A stretch of DNA of 64,000 bases from Alkalihalobacillus sp. CinArs1 (GTDB lineage Bacteria > Bacillota > Bacilli > Bacillales > Guptibacillaceae), in assembly GCF_947387515.1 (NCBI RefSeq), contig NZ_CANDOB010000001.1, positions 930,001-994,000 of the forward strand, given 5' to 3'. Shown piece after piece: positions 53,299 to 61,743 of this stretch. The stretch's first letter is position 1. Each line of letters starts with the position of its first letter. The translations under genes and the position numbers were made by a program. The notes beneath the pieces are model-generated. The model worked only from the letters and a program-made list of their open reading frames with translations. It was not told the DNA's origin and did no database searches.

Positions 53299-53460
53299 AA
53301 AAAGCCTCTCTGAAAGACAGAGAGGCTGGATTATAGAAATCAGCTCCGCTTATCTTCCAGGCATTATACCTGCAGGAATTGGCACCTTTTCAAACCAAAT
53401 GGTTTGACGGTTGCCGGGCTTCATAGGGCCAGTCCCTCCGCCTCTCTAGATAAGAACGAA
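53299..53460 (-). ncRNA. SAM-I riboswitch of metX-metY
   Basis: Minus strand: CTTATCTAGAGAGGCGGAGGGACTGGCCC, GAAGCCCGGCAACC, GGTTTGAAAAGGTGCCAATTCCTGC and GATAAG, then terminator AGCCTCTCT/AGAGAGGCT plus TTTTT (about 53302-53327). A standard OFF switch for SAM excess. Confidence 0.95.
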
Positions 53461-53485
53461 TATTCAATTACTTTGATTGAGTATT

Positions 53486-53530
53486 ATTTTAGCAAGGCAA
53501 TGCATTAGTGTCAAACATTTTCTGAAAGTT
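53486..53530 (-). promoter_or_regulatory. metX promoter with a CodY-like box at the -35
   Basis: TTGACA (53514-53509), 17 bases, TAAAAT (53491-53486). Directly upstream, CATTTTCTGAAAGTT (53516-53530) matches 13 of 15 positions of the CodY consensus AATTTTCnGAAAATT. The position resembles that at the ilvE promoter. Confidence 0.7.
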
Positions 53531-53621
53531 TATACAAATCCACTCTACGCATCAAATATTTTGATTAGAACCAGATTTTTGATAAGGTTACCATAAAACT
53601 ATATGCGAAAGGAGACTTTTT

Positions 53622-54041
53622 GTGAAAGCCCCTACGTTTTCTTTACAAGAGGTCAGAGGTGATCAAACGTATTCATTAACCGACTATGAAGGGAAGCCGG
53701 TTATGCTTACGTTTTGGGCTTCATGGTGTCCTGATTGTATGAAGGACCTACCTATGAAAGAACAATTTTATGAACATGCAGACTTAAACAAACTTGCATT
53801 CTTAACAATAAATGTGACTGGACGTGAAAGAACAGAAGAGGCAGGCAAAGATTTTGCTATCAAGAACGATCTGCCTTTTCCAGTATTAAAAGATAATGGT
53901 AGAGATACGTACGATAAGTATGGGTGCACTGGTGTACCAACGACTGTCCTTTTAGACAGGAACCACGAAGTTGTACAAACATTCGGGGACAGGGCATCTT
54001 TCCTGGATATTGTTAAAGTCCTCCCTTCTATCATGCTTTGA
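53622..54041 (+). CDS. Thioredoxin-like protein of the TlpA/ResA type, cytosolic
   Basis: A 139-residue redoxin with active site FWASWCPDCMKDLP and cis-proline GVPTTVLLD. There is no signal peptide or membrane anchor, unlike ResA or StoA, so it is probably cytosolic. Start is GTG 53622 after AAAGGAG. It is divergent from metX and monocistronic with a strong terminator. Target unknown. Confidence 0.85.
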   Translation: MKAPTFSLQEVRGDQTYSLTDYEGKPVMLTFWASWCPDCMKDLPMKEQFYEHADLNKLAFLTINVTGRERTEEAGKDFAIKNDLPFPVLKDNGRDTYDKYGCTGVPTTVLLDRNHEVVQTFGDRASFLDIVKVLPSIML

Positions 54042-54053
54042 ATGAAGTGATAA

Positions 54054-54094
54054 CTAAAACAAAGCTAGGGAAATTTCCCTAGCTTTGTTAAAAA
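54054..54094 (+). terminator. Terminator of the thioredoxin-like gene
   Basis: An exact inverted repeat AACAAAGCTAGGGAAA/TTTCCCTAGCTTTGTT followed by AAAA on the plus strand; the U-tract is only the TTGTT end of the stem, so efficiency is uncertain. Confidence 0.6.
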
Positions 54095-54160
54095 TAATAT
54101 AAAATAATGGCGTTAATCTAAGTTATTCGTGGCGAACTGTCAATCTCACTATTCACTTAC

Positions 54161-55345
54161 TTAATCATCATTGTCTTCTTTTGAGCGATTGTCTTCACGC
54201 TCGTCTTGTTCATCCTCTTCATCTTCATCTTCATCATCTTTTTCTCTATCTTCTTTATCTTCTCTGACTTCTTTATCGTCTTTTGGTTTATCATTTATTG
54301 AGGATCCACTATTTTTCTCGTTGTTGTCCCCATTTTGTTCAGAGTCTTTATCCACACGACCAGAATCGTTATTTCCGGTTGGTTGAGATGAAGACTTTTC
54401 GTTCTTATTTGATAGTTGACCGATCGGATCTTTTTCTTCTTTTACCACCGCTTCAGAATTTTGGTTACTCTGTCCTTTTTTATTCTCTGAGCTGTCAACC
54501 GCTTTATTTGATTTATCATTAAGCTGAGTAATTTTATTATCTAGATCGTTCCTGTCTTCAACAGGTTCTGTATTACCCTCTGATGCAGTTTCGCGATTTT
54601 CGAGCGAATCTAATTTCTTAATAGATAGGTCGCGGGCATCTTCAAGAGAAATCGTTACTCCACGATCTTGTGCCGCCAGATAAGTTATATACTTTCCAGG
54701 AGACACACCCTTTTCCACTGCCAACTTACGGGTATGATGATCCGCATGTAAAATCGTAGTGATTGCAACAGCCTGTTTTGTAAGGACCTCATTGTTTTTT
54801 AAACCATTAATCGTTTCTTCGAGCTTACTTTTCACCTTCTGATAACGACTGTTTTCTTCAACATTACTCGCTACGATAAGCAGCTTTCCCTGATCAGTTA
54901 AAAAGCCATTCTCTTCGAGCTTAGAAATTAGTACATTTGCAAACTCAGCAAGTGGCATATTTTTTGTATCCTTGTCTAAACTCAGCCCTTCGCCGTCTGA
55001 ATTCCAAGCCTGATACTGTACTACTTCCAGGTCAGAATTAACACCTACTTCGATACTCGGATTGATATCAAAGCTAACATATGCAGCAACTGCATCATTG
55101 TTCGGAACAGGAATCACGCTAGCAACGATAACAAACAACATGATGATCGTTGCCATTCCTGCCATCGTAGGCATAGAGGGGATAAAGAAACCTTTTTTAT
55201 TTTTCTCAGGTTTCTTTGCTAGTTTAATTTCAGAGCCAATTGATAAGTTATGATTTCGTTTAAGAAAAATTGTTGTAAATTCACCTTCGGGTGTCAGGAC
55301 TACGGCTTTTCTGCCTCGTATCTCCATAATAACCCCGTTTTTCAT
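54161..55345 (-). CDS. rsgI: Anti-sigma-I factor RsgI
   Basis: A 394-residue membrane protein. The N-terminal RsgI domain (residues 1-55, MEIRGRKAVVLTPEGEFTTIFLKR) binds SigI inside the cell. One helix (about 58-82, MATIIMLFVIVASVIPV) follows, then the conserved outside segment AYVSFDINPSIEVGVN. The C-terminal 130 residues are low-complexity: Gln/Asn/Lys-rich, then an almost purely acidic/basic Glu-Asp-Lys-Arg tail. No carbohydrate-binding module is seen, unlike clostridial RsgI proteins. It follows sigI by 20 bp. Confidence 0.93.
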   Translation of the reverse strand: MKNGVIMEIRGRKAVVLTPEGEFTTIFLKRNHNLSIGSEIKLAKKPEKNKKGFFIPSMPTMAGMATIIMLFVIVASVIPVPNNDAVAAYVSFDINPSIEVGVNSDLEVVQYQAWNSDGEGLSLDKDTKNMPLAEFANVLISKLEENGFLTDQGKLLIVASNVEENSRYQKVKSKLEETINGLKNNEVLTKQAVAITTILHADHHTRKLAVEKGVSPGKYITYLAAQDRGVTISLEDARDLSIKKLDSLENRETASEGNTEPVEDRNDLDNKITQLNDKSNKAVDSSENKKGQSNQNSEAVVKEEKDPIGQLSNKNEKSSSQPTGNNDSGRVDKDSEQNGDNNEKNSGSSINDKPKDDKEVREDKEDREKDDEDEDEEDEQDEREDNRSKEDNDD

Positions 55346-55365
55346 CCCCTGGCCCCCTCATTCTG

Positions 55366-56121
55366 TTACTGTATATAAGATTTCAGCGCATTAAAACCTC
55401 CTAGATAAATTAATGCAACTGCTATTATATACTTTCGATTACGTTCAATCGTTTTCCGACTGCATGAGACAAGAGACAGCAAATCTTTTATAGGCAGCTG
55501 TTTCTTTTCAAGAAGATAGCTTGAAAGAGTAGAATCCTCTGCAATAAGTTTTGCTATCATTTTCGCATTATCCCTCGCATCGATATGCTTCGGACAATTC
55601 TTACTCAATACCTTAAACGTAATACTGAATCTTTGCAGGAGTTGCTCGTATTCTTCAATTTCGTACATTCTAACTTCTCGCTGCTTGTCCATCTCATATA
55701 CGTCAAGAGCTGCTTTCTGCTCAGCAAAACTATCTTCTAATCTGCCTTCTTCATCCACTTCTTCTGGTTCGAGATAGATATACTTATTTTGACGTGCTTC
55801 TTTACGGATATAATCGATTACCCTACGACGGATAACCATATCTGCGAATGTAAGAAAACGGCTTCCCTGACCTCTTTGATACTGATCCATCGCTTCATTG
55901 AAAGCAGATAATCCGATACTAAATTCGTCCATCATCTGATTAATGTATCGATTGCAGACTTTTGACGTTATTTTCTTAATAAATGGTTGATAATCTTCTA
56001 GTAGCTTATTGCGTAGAAACTCATCGCCGTTTTGGATACGATCGATTTTATCTTCTAATGTAACATTGTCATTTTTACTTTTATATTTTCCTATTCTTGT
56101 GCTGATTGAAATGGTTGTCAT
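55366..56121 (-). CDS. sigI: RNA polymerase sigma factor SigI
   Basis: A 251-residue sigma-70-like factor. The region-2 segment is GDEFLRNKLLEDYQPFIKKITSKVCNRYI through FLTFADMVIRRRVIDYIRKEARQ, and the C-terminal DNA-binding half has LPIKDLLSLVSCSRKTIERNRKYIIAVALIYLGGFNALKSYI. ATG 56121 is preceded by GAGAGGTG. SigI responds to heat and envelope stress in B. subtilis and is held by RsgI. Paired gene order is conserved. Confidence 0.94.
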   Translation of the reverse strand: MTTISISTRIGKYKSKNDNVTLEDKIDRIQNGDEFLRNKLLEDYQPFIKKITSKVCNRYINQMMDEFSIGLSAFNEAMDQYQRGQGSRFLTFADMVIRRRVIDYIRKEARQNKYIYLEPEEVDEEGRLEDSFAEQKAALDVYEMDKQREVRMYEIEEYEQLLQRFSITFKVLSKNCPKHIDARDNAKMIAKLIAEDSTLSSYLLEKKQLPIKDLLSLVSCSRKTIERNRKYIIAVALIYLGGFNALKSYIQ

Positions 56122-56130
56122 GTCATACAC

Positions 56131-56461
56131 CTCTCATCTTGCAGTCAATTTAAATTGATCGCTTATTAGGTTTCTTCTTAGATGTTTGTTATTTGAATAT
56201 TAAAAAGAATGCAAAATAAAATTCGCCCCCATACGACAAAATCGAATGGCGACTCTCTATTCATTTATACCACTCAATCAGCTGCAACGAAAATACAATT
56301 TAATGACAATGTTACTGTTTCTTTACTGTCTGTTATATTAATTTATCATTATTAATATTGCACAATTTTCAACAAATTTCTACACTGCTAGATGCCTGCT
56401 GAGACACGCTTTTTGCTTTGAGAAACTTATGGTGCATTTGGTCAAAATTCATCAAATAAAT
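56131..56461. other. Intergenic gap upstream of sigI
   Basis: A 330-bp AT-rich gap between sigI and yusE. The only structure noted is an imperfect dyad around 56219-56254 (ATTCGCC and GGCGA), which on the plus strand also reads CCCCCAT...CGAA. The promoter of sigI should lie here, but I could not identify it with confidence. Confidence 0.4.
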
Positions 56462-56779
56462 TTAACGCTTCTTGTATTTTAGGAGTAAAGTATTAAGGCG
56501 GACGACTGATTCAAATGCAAAGATCGTTTCTTTCGCTTGTCCATTTTCAAAAATCGTAAGTGCTGGGACACTTTGAATCGTTAGCTTTTCCGCTAAATCA
56601 GGAAAGTAGTTTAAGTTCACTTTATACGTTTGCTCCTTCATTCCATTAGCTGCACTAGCAATGCTCAACATTCTTTCGGCAATTTTGCACGTTGAACAAA
56701 AAGGCGTATAAAAAAAGAGCACCGAAAGTGATTCCTGTTGGGCTCTTTCAATCTCAACCTCTTTGTCTAATTCTATCAT
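56462..56779 (-). CDS. yusE: Thioredoxin-like protein YusE
   Basis: A 105-residue thioredoxin-fold protein with active site FYTPFCSTCKIAERM and cis-proline QSVPALTIFENG. ATG 56779 is 9 bases after AAGGAG; a longer frame would include this site. The CSTC pair is unlike the CGPC of thioredoxin. Same neighbourhood as B. subtilis yusE-yusF. Partner unknown. Confidence 0.88.
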   Translation of the reverse strand: MIELDKEVEIERAQQESLSVLFFYTPFCSTCKIAERMLSIASAANGMKEQTYKVNLNYFPDLAEKLTIQSVPALTIFENGQAKETIFAFESVVRLNTLLLKYKKR

Positions 56780-56805
56780 ATCTATAGACTCCTTCATTTA
56801 TAAAC

Positions 56806-56833
56806 CGAAGAGGGAACTCCTCCCTCTTCGGGA
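56806..56833 (-). terminator. Hairpin between yusF and yusE
   Basis: CCGAAGAGGGA pairs with TCCCTCTTCGG around 5 bases; stable, but there is no long T run on the minus strand. Confidence 0.55.
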
Positions 56834-56849
56834 AATAGCCCTATCGTAT

Positions 56850-57179
56850 TTATACCGTCATCACTTTAAATTTTGCTGCTCGCAAAATACGTTTTAAATA
56901 ATTTAATGGTGTTTCTGCCACCTCACGATGCAACATCGTAATATACAAATGTTCAGCGTGAGGGATTTCCTGCTTCAATTGTTTTCGAAGCTTTTCCCCT
57001 GCATCGTCTGCATCGACGAGCACGTATACATCCTTTTCAACCAGCTCTTCACTTAATTCTTCGAGTCGATCGAAGCTAATCGTACCGTACGTGCAGATAA
57101 TATCCACAGGCTCATCTAAGATTCTAAGAAGCTGATCTCTATCCGTCTTACCTTCTACAATAATCACTTTATCATGCAT
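56850..57179 (-). CDS. yusF: Toprim-domain protein YusF (RNase M5-like family)
   Basis: A 109-residue stand-alone Toprim domain: KVIIVEGKTDRDQLLRIL with the catalytic Glu at the N-terminus, then VYVLVDADDAGEKLRKQLKQEIP carrying the DxD pair. ATG 57179 follows GGAGAG by 9 bases. The fold suggests phosphotransfer or nuclease activity on nucleic acid, but no substrate is known. Confidence 0.87.
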   Translation of the reverse strand: MHDKVIIVEGKTDRDQLLRILDEPVDIICTYGTISFDRLEELSEELVEKDVYVLVDADDAGEKLRKQLKQEIPHAEHLYITMLHREVAETPLNYLKRILRAAKFKVMTV

Positions 57180-57280
57180 GGCGCAACTCTCCATTCAAGC
57201 TGTCGTCTCTACTGCGTTTACTATAGTATATGGATAAGAAGGCATATCGTTTCACTTTCTATAAAGTAATCTTATTGAAT

Positions 57281-57799
57281 CTAATCGTTAGAACGCTCTT
57301 CTTCTAATGACGGAACATTTGTTGAATTTCCGTGTTCTTCTTCTAGATCATCTACAGTTCGTAATCGGTCATCTTCTCTTTCGCTACCTGTAGCAAAAGT
57401 AGCTTCAGTATCTGTTCTATTTCCTTCTTTACGATCTTCAAGTCGATCTTGCGCTTCCTTCGTTCGTATCGCATATGGAATCGCTTCTAGACGTTCTTTT
57501 TCAATTTCTTCTCCAGTATCGACACAAATCCCATAATTTCCTTCACGGATGCGATCAAGGGCAGTATTGATTAATTCTAATCGTTCTCGCGCAGCATCCT
57601 CGATGGTAATCTCTTTTTCCCGTTCATCCAATTCTGTTGCAAGGTCTGCAAAATGATTGTCATATGAAGTTAAGTCCCCCGTTTCTTCAGCCAGTCCATT
57701 ACTCTCATTATGCTCGGCTGCGCCTCTCTCTAATATTTCCTTTTTCTGGATGAGAAGGGTTTTTTTAAATCCCTGTAGTTCTTGATTCGACAAAGTCAT
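57281..57799 (-). CDS. DksA/TraR-like regulatory protein (YteA-type)
   Basis: A 172-residue protein with an N-terminal coiled coil (about residues 5-85) and a TraR-like C-terminal part INTALDRIREGNYGICVDTGEEIEKERLEAIPYAIRTKEAQ. Only one cysteine remains, so the zinc finger is degenerate, as in other Bacillus YteA/YocK proteins. The last 50 residues are acidic and low-complexity. ATG 57799 follows GGAGGG; the TTG upstream is part of this site. A role at RNA polymerase, perhaps in sporulation or the general stress response, is inferred only from the family. Confidence 0.8.
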   Translation of the reverse strand: MTLSNQELQGFKKTLLIQKKEILERGAAEHNESNGLAEETGDLTSYDNHFADLATELDEREKEITIEDAARERLELINTALDRIREGNYGICVDTGEEIEKERLEAIPYAIRTKEAQDRLEDRKEGNRTDTEATFATGSEREDDRLRTVDDLEEEHGNSTNVPSLEEERSND

Positions 57800-57940
57800 A
57801 ATTTTTCCCTCCAAAGGTTCTTTTTCTTTTCCATATTTTATTTTCCCTCACCTTTGAGCACGTTAAACCATCTCAAGAGGTTTTAAGAGAACAGGAAGGT
57901 GGAAACCCATACATAAGACATTGATATAGGAGTGAGTATA

Positions 57941-58447
57941 GTGGCTAAATTATCTTTAGGTCAGAGTGTACCAACATTTTCTCTCGTTGATACTGAGGGA
58001 GGACTTTTTCAACTAGACAAACATTTAGAGGAAGACAATAAGAGATGGCATATGCTCGTGTTCTTTAGAGGCGAATGGTGCCCAGTATGTAACGAGCAAA
58101 TGGAAGAGTTACAAGAAAACATCTCATCTTTTGACGATTTAGATGTACACGTAATCGCAATCGCAAGTGACGAGTTAGATTCACTTCGAAGCATGAAGAA
58201 AAAACATGGTCTTGATTTTCCAGTGCTACAAGATCATGAACGTGCAGCGATCGATTCCTTTGGAGTATTCATGCATACTGAAGAAGATCCTTATGAAGAT
58301 CATGGCGAGCATGGTGAGCCTGCTATTTTTATTATCGATGATGAAGGAAAATTGATGGCGCAATATCTACAATCCAGTCCATTCGGCCGTCCTTCAGCAG
58401 ATGGATTATTAACTACGATAAAATATATTCGAAAAAACAAAGCATAA
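57941..58447 (+). CDS. AhpC/TSA-family peroxiredoxin
   Basis: A 168-residue thiol peroxidase-like protein. The active site is FFRGEWCPVCNEQMEEL, with a second cysteine three residues on (CPVC). A GTG start at 57941 is chosen, 8 bases after TAGGAG. The segment EDHGEHGEPAIFIIDDEG completes the fold. It is a Prx-like-2 or Bcp-like member; specific reductant and peroxide not known. It has no close equivalent in the B. subtilis yus cluster that I recall. Confidence 0.85.
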   Translation: MAKLSLGQSVPTFSLVDTEGGLFQLDKHLEEDNKRWHMLVFFRGEWCPVCNEQMEELQENISSFDDLDVHVIAIASDELDSLRSMKKKHGLDFPVLQDHERAAIDSFGVFMHTEEDPYEDHGEHGEPAIFIIDDEGKLMAQYLQSSPFGRPSADGLLTTIKYIRKNKA

Positions 58448-58478
58448 AAAAGCCGGCCCTTTTGGGCCGGTTTTTTTA
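58446..58478. terminator. Bidirectional terminator
   Basis: AAAAAAGCCGGCCC, loop TTTT, GGGCCGGTTTTTTT, shared by the peroxiredoxin gene and yusG, which converge here. Confidence 0.92.
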
Positions 58479-58724
58479 ACACCATCCGAGGTCACAGTCT
58501 TCGACGTACTTTCCGTTTTTCTCCATTGCTCGCTGATACTGAAAAATCTTATCTTGGTCAAACTCAAAGCCCTCGGCAAACTCATACTGATTGCCTTGAT
58601 TCGTGAAGAGTATACGACCAATTTTTTCCTTGTTCAAATACAAGTTCATCGAACTTTGATCAAGCTTACCATGGACTCTGCTTGTAACGTCGATCTTTTC
58701 CATAGGACGAGACTGATCATTCAT
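58476..58724 (-). CDS. yusG: YusG family protein (DUF2553)
   Basis: An 82-residue soluble protein: KIDVTSRVHGKLDQSSMNLYLNKEKIGRILFTNQGNQYEFAEGFEFDQDKIFQYQRA. The C-terminus ends CDLGWC. I choose ATG 58724, 9 bases after AAAAAGGGG; upstream codons do not look coding. It lies before gcvH as in B. subtilis. Function unknown. Confidence 0.85.
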   Translation of the reverse strand: MNDQSRPMEKIDVTSRVHGKLDQSSMNLYLNKEKIGRILFTNQGNQYEFAEGFEFDQDKIFQYQRAMEKNGKYVEDCDLGWC

Positions 58725-58875
58725 CGTATTCATCCCCTTTTTATAGTGTCTTTCCTTATACCTAACACCAGATTTGCAAGTACAGGCAATCTTTAAATGG
58801 AAACACAAGCATTCAATAGGGTTCGCGATGATGAAAAAACTATTCCCTCGAAAAGCTGGAATTATTTAGTGTTGA

Positions 58876-59262
58876 TTAGTCTTCACTTACCATATCTTCG
58901 TATGCTTGAGCTGTCATAAGCTCATCAAGCTCAGAAGTATTAGATGGCTCAACTACAACCATCCAAGCTTTTTCATATGGAGACTCATTTACAAATTCAG
59001 GACTATCTTCTAGGTCTTCATTAATAGAAATGACTTTTCCTGAAATAGGTGCGTAAAGCTCAGATACCGTTTTTACTGATTCAACGCTGCCAAAAGGTTC
59101 GTCAGCTTCAAGGCTGTCGCCTTCTTCAGGAAGTTCTACGAAAACAATGTCTCCTAGTTCTGACTGTGCAAAATCAGTGATCCCAATGCGGACATTGCCA
59201 TCTTCTTGTACTTGTACCCATTCGTGCTCTTCTGAGTAACGGAAATCTTTTGGTAAATTCAT
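58876..59262 (-). CDS. gcvH: Glycine cleavage system H protein
   Basis: A 128-residue lipoyl carrier protein. The lipoylated lysine is in [19 protein letters not shown] at about residue 63. In Bacillus GcvH also acts as the donor of octanoyl/lipoyl groups to other enzymes. LipA for its modification is encoded at 1.4-2.3 kb. A dyad AATAACTA/TAGTTATT (59319-59342) lies upstream. Confidence 0.96.
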   Translation of the reverse strand: MNLPKDFRYSEEHEWVQVQEDGNVRIGITDFAQSELGDIVFVELPEEGDSLEADEPFGSVESVKTVSELYAPISGKVISINEDLEDSPEFVNESPYEKAWMVVVEPSNTSELDELMTAQAYEDMVSED

Positions 59263-59358
59263 TAGTAATTCCTCCCTGAACTATCCCTAAACTAAGGTAA
59301 GTATTTATTATTATTTACAATAACTATCCTATAATAGTTATTATTAATTAATCAACTA

Positions 59359-59718
59359 TTAGTGTCCCCAAGTTTCGTCAAAAACTTCTTCTTTAAACCC
59401 AACCGTTACGTGTTTTCCATCTGTAACAATCGGTCTTTTGATCAACATACCATCTGAGGCTAACAGTTCCAACAATTCGTCTTCAGAGGATGAAGCAATC
59501 TTATCCTTTACTCCAAGCTCGCGATATTTCTTTCCACTCGTGTTAAAGAACTTCTTGATAGGAAGTTCACTGTTTTCCACTAAGACTGCGAGTTCCTCTT
59601 TTGTGGGGGGATTTTCAACGATGTGAACTTCATCTACAGAAATTTCATTACTTTGAAACCATTTCTTTGCTTTCTGGCACGTTCCGCATTTAGGATAAGC
59701 ATAAAAAGTAAGTGACAA
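59359..59718 (-). CDS. yusI: ArsC/Spx-like family protein YusI
   Basis: A 119-residue thioredoxin-fold protein of the ArsC/YffB family. The N-terminal YPKCGTCQKAKKWFQ gives a CxxC pair, and the C-terminal KRPIVTDGKHVTVGFKEE is the family motif. The start is probably TTG 59718, following GAGGAGG. It is neither a proven arsenate reductase nor Spx itself. Location beside gcvH matches B. subtilis. Confidence 0.87.
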   Translation of the reverse strand: MSLTFYAYPKCGTCQKAKKWFQSNEISVDEVHIVENPPTKEELAVLVENSELPIKKFFNTSGKKYRELGVKDKIASSSEDELLELLASDGMLIKRPIVTDGKHVTVGFKEEVFDETWGH

Positions 59719-59870
59719 TCCTTTTCCTCCTCGTAAACCTGTTCAATAGTACAAACTAAGTGTACCATACGAGTTCCCTACAACAAATTATGACGTGCCT
59801 AAAACATCTTTCGTCATATAAGGTGTAAATCCTCTTTTTCGCCTTAAGTTTTATCTTGCCAATTCAGTCA

Positions 59871-59902
59871 AAAAAAATCCCTCTTTTTCAAGAGGGAATC
59901 TA
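59871..59902 (-). terminator. Terminator of fadN-fadA-fadE
   Basis: TCCCTCTTG/CAAGAGGGA-type stem (ATTCCCTCTT with AAGAGGGAT) followed by eight T on the minus strand, about 27 bases past the fadE stop. Confidence 0.88.
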
Positions 59903-59928
59903 AGAGAATAGGGTTTGAAAAATATTAG

Positions 59929-61713
59929 TTAAACAGCATAACGCTGTTGTTCCAAAATGTTAGCAGCAATCTCACGTTTTTTTGCAATAACGTTGATTGG
60001 CGTGTGACGTGTTAGTTTTCTTAAAGCAGAAATCATCATTCTTAACGTATCTCCACTTTCAACAGCAACAAGCGTCTCTTTCGCATGTGCTTCGATTCGA
60101 TTGAACGCTTCTTGACAGAAAACTTCTGTTAATAGAAGTTTTTGCTGCTGTTTGTCACTACTTGTTTGATCGATCGCTTTCTCAGTTCGAAGTACTGCAG
60201 ACTCCATCGAGTAAATTTCACTGATGATGTCAGCAACATTAGACAGCACTTCTTGTTCTTTTTCAAGACTCTTTCCATACTTCTGAACTGCTGTTCCAGC
60301 AACCATCAGCATAATTTTCTTAGCCATGGCAACAAGATGCTTTTCCTGCTCAAGTGGGGCATCCCCAATTTCTTGCGGCATGAGCATCATCAGTTCTTCT
60401 TGAAGGGCAGTAGCTTTCTCCATCAATGGAAGTTCACCTTTCATCGCTTTTCTTATAAGCGTTCCAGGTACAAGAAGGCGGTTAATTTCATTTGTTCCTT
60501 CAAAGATTCGGTTGATGCGTGAATCTCGATACATATTTTCCACTTCATACTCAGACATGAATCCATATCCACCGTGAATCTGAACGGCTTCATCTACGAC
60601 ATAATCTAACGCCTCTGAAGCAAATACTTTATTTAGTGAACATTCGATCGCATATTCAGCAATGGCTTTTGCCACTTTTGCTCCATCTTTCTGTTCTTCA
60701 TCAGATAGGTTTCCTAGTTTGTTCTCAAAAAGACCACCCGTACGGTATGTTGAGCTCTCGCTTGCATAAGTGGATACGGCCATATTTGCAAGTTTTTCTT
60801 GAATAAGAGTAAATTTCGCAATAGGCGTCTTAAACTGCTTACGATCTGTTGCGTATTTTGCAGAAAGCTCAATCGCGCGCTTCATAGCCCCGATCGTTCC
60901 AACCGCTAGCTTATAACGACCTACATTAAGAATATTAAATGCGATAACGTGGCCTTTACCAGCTTCACCGAGCAGGTTTTCTTTTGGTACCGCTACTTCA
61001 TCAAGGATTAATGTTCTCGTTGAGGAACCTTTGATCCCCATTTTCTTTTCCTCTGGACCAGTCGATACACCTTCAAGCTCACTGTCTACAATAAATGCTG
61101 AGAACTGTTCACCATCAATCTTCGCATAGACGATAAAGACGTCAGCGAAAGCTGAGTTTGTAATCCACTGTTTTTCACCATTCAAAATGTAGTGCGTGCC
61201 GTCATCATTTAACTTACCCGTCGTCTTCGCACCGAGTGCATCAGAACCAGAACCTGGTTCTGTCAATGCGTATGCAGCTATTTTAGCTCCTGAAGCTAGA
61301 TCAGGAAGATACTTCTTTTTCTGATCTTCATCACCGAAGAACACGATAGGAAGCGATCCGATCCCTACATGAGCCCCATAGCTTAGTGAAAACGAGCGTG
61401 CTCGTGCGAACTTCTCTGTGATAACAGATGAGCTGATTTTATCAAGGCCTAGTCCACCGTATTCTTCTGGAACATCTGCTCCAAGAAGTCCAATCTCACC
61501 AGCTCTTTCTAACAACTTACGGGAGATATCAAATTGATGGTTTTCGATTTTTTCTAATTCTGGAACGACTTCCTTCACAATAAAATCTTCCGTTGTTTTC
61601 CCCATCATCGTATGCTCTGAAGAAAAATCCTCCGGTGTAAAAATATCTTCTGCAAGATGATCCTCTACTAGAAAGCTTCCGCCTTTGACTGTTTTGTTCA
61701 TTGTATTAGACAT
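59929..61713 (-). CDS. fadE: Acyl-CoA dehydrogenase FadE (YusJ)
   Basis: A 594-residue FAD enzyme for the first step of beta-oxidation. Motifs: YALTEPGSGSDALGAKTTG (flavin contact), GEKQWITNSAFADVFIVYAK, and the C-terminal HGGYGFMSEYEVENMYRDSRINRIFEGTNEINRLLV with the catalytic Glu of EGTNEI. The extra roughly 180-residue C-terminal part is usual for this VLCAD-like group. Third gene of fadN-fadA-fadE; AAAGGAGG precedes the ATG. Confidence 0.95.
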   Translation of the reverse strand: MSNTMNKTVKGGSFLVEDHLAEDIFTPEDFSSEHTMMGKTTEDFIVKEVVPELEKIENHQFDISRKLLERAGEIGLLGADVPEEYGGLGLDKISSSVITEKFARARSFSLSYGAHVGIGSLPIVFFGDEDQKKKYLPDLASGAKIAAYALTEPGSGSDALGAKTTGKLNDDGTHYILNGEKQWITNSAFADVFIVYAKIDGEQFSAFIVDSELEGVSTGPEEKKMGIKGSSTRTLILDEVAVPKENLLGEAGKGHVIAFNILNVGRYKLAVGTIGAMKRAIELSAKYATDRKQFKTPIAKFTLIQEKLANMAVSTYASESSTYRTGGLFENKLGNLSDEEQKDGAKVAKAIAEYAIECSLNKVFASEALDYVVDEAVQIHGGYGFMSEYEVENMYRDSRINRIFEGTNEINRLLVPGTLIRKAMKGELPLMEKATALQEELMMLMPQEIGDAPLEQEKHLVAMAKKIMLMVAGTAVQKYGKSLEKEQEVLSNVADIISEIYSMESAVLRTEKAIDQTSSDKQQQKLLLTEVFCQEAFNRIEAHAKETLVAVESGDTLRMMISALRKLTRHTPINVIAKKREIAANILEQQRYAV

Positions 61714-61743
61714 GCAGGTGTTCCTCCTTTAATTGATCATGTA

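Noticed and set aside
56219-56254. CCCCCAT...CGAA resembling a SigI-type promoter
   Set aside because: On the plus strand it points away from sigI into minus-strand genes, and the spacing is short; not convincing as an autoregulatory promoter.
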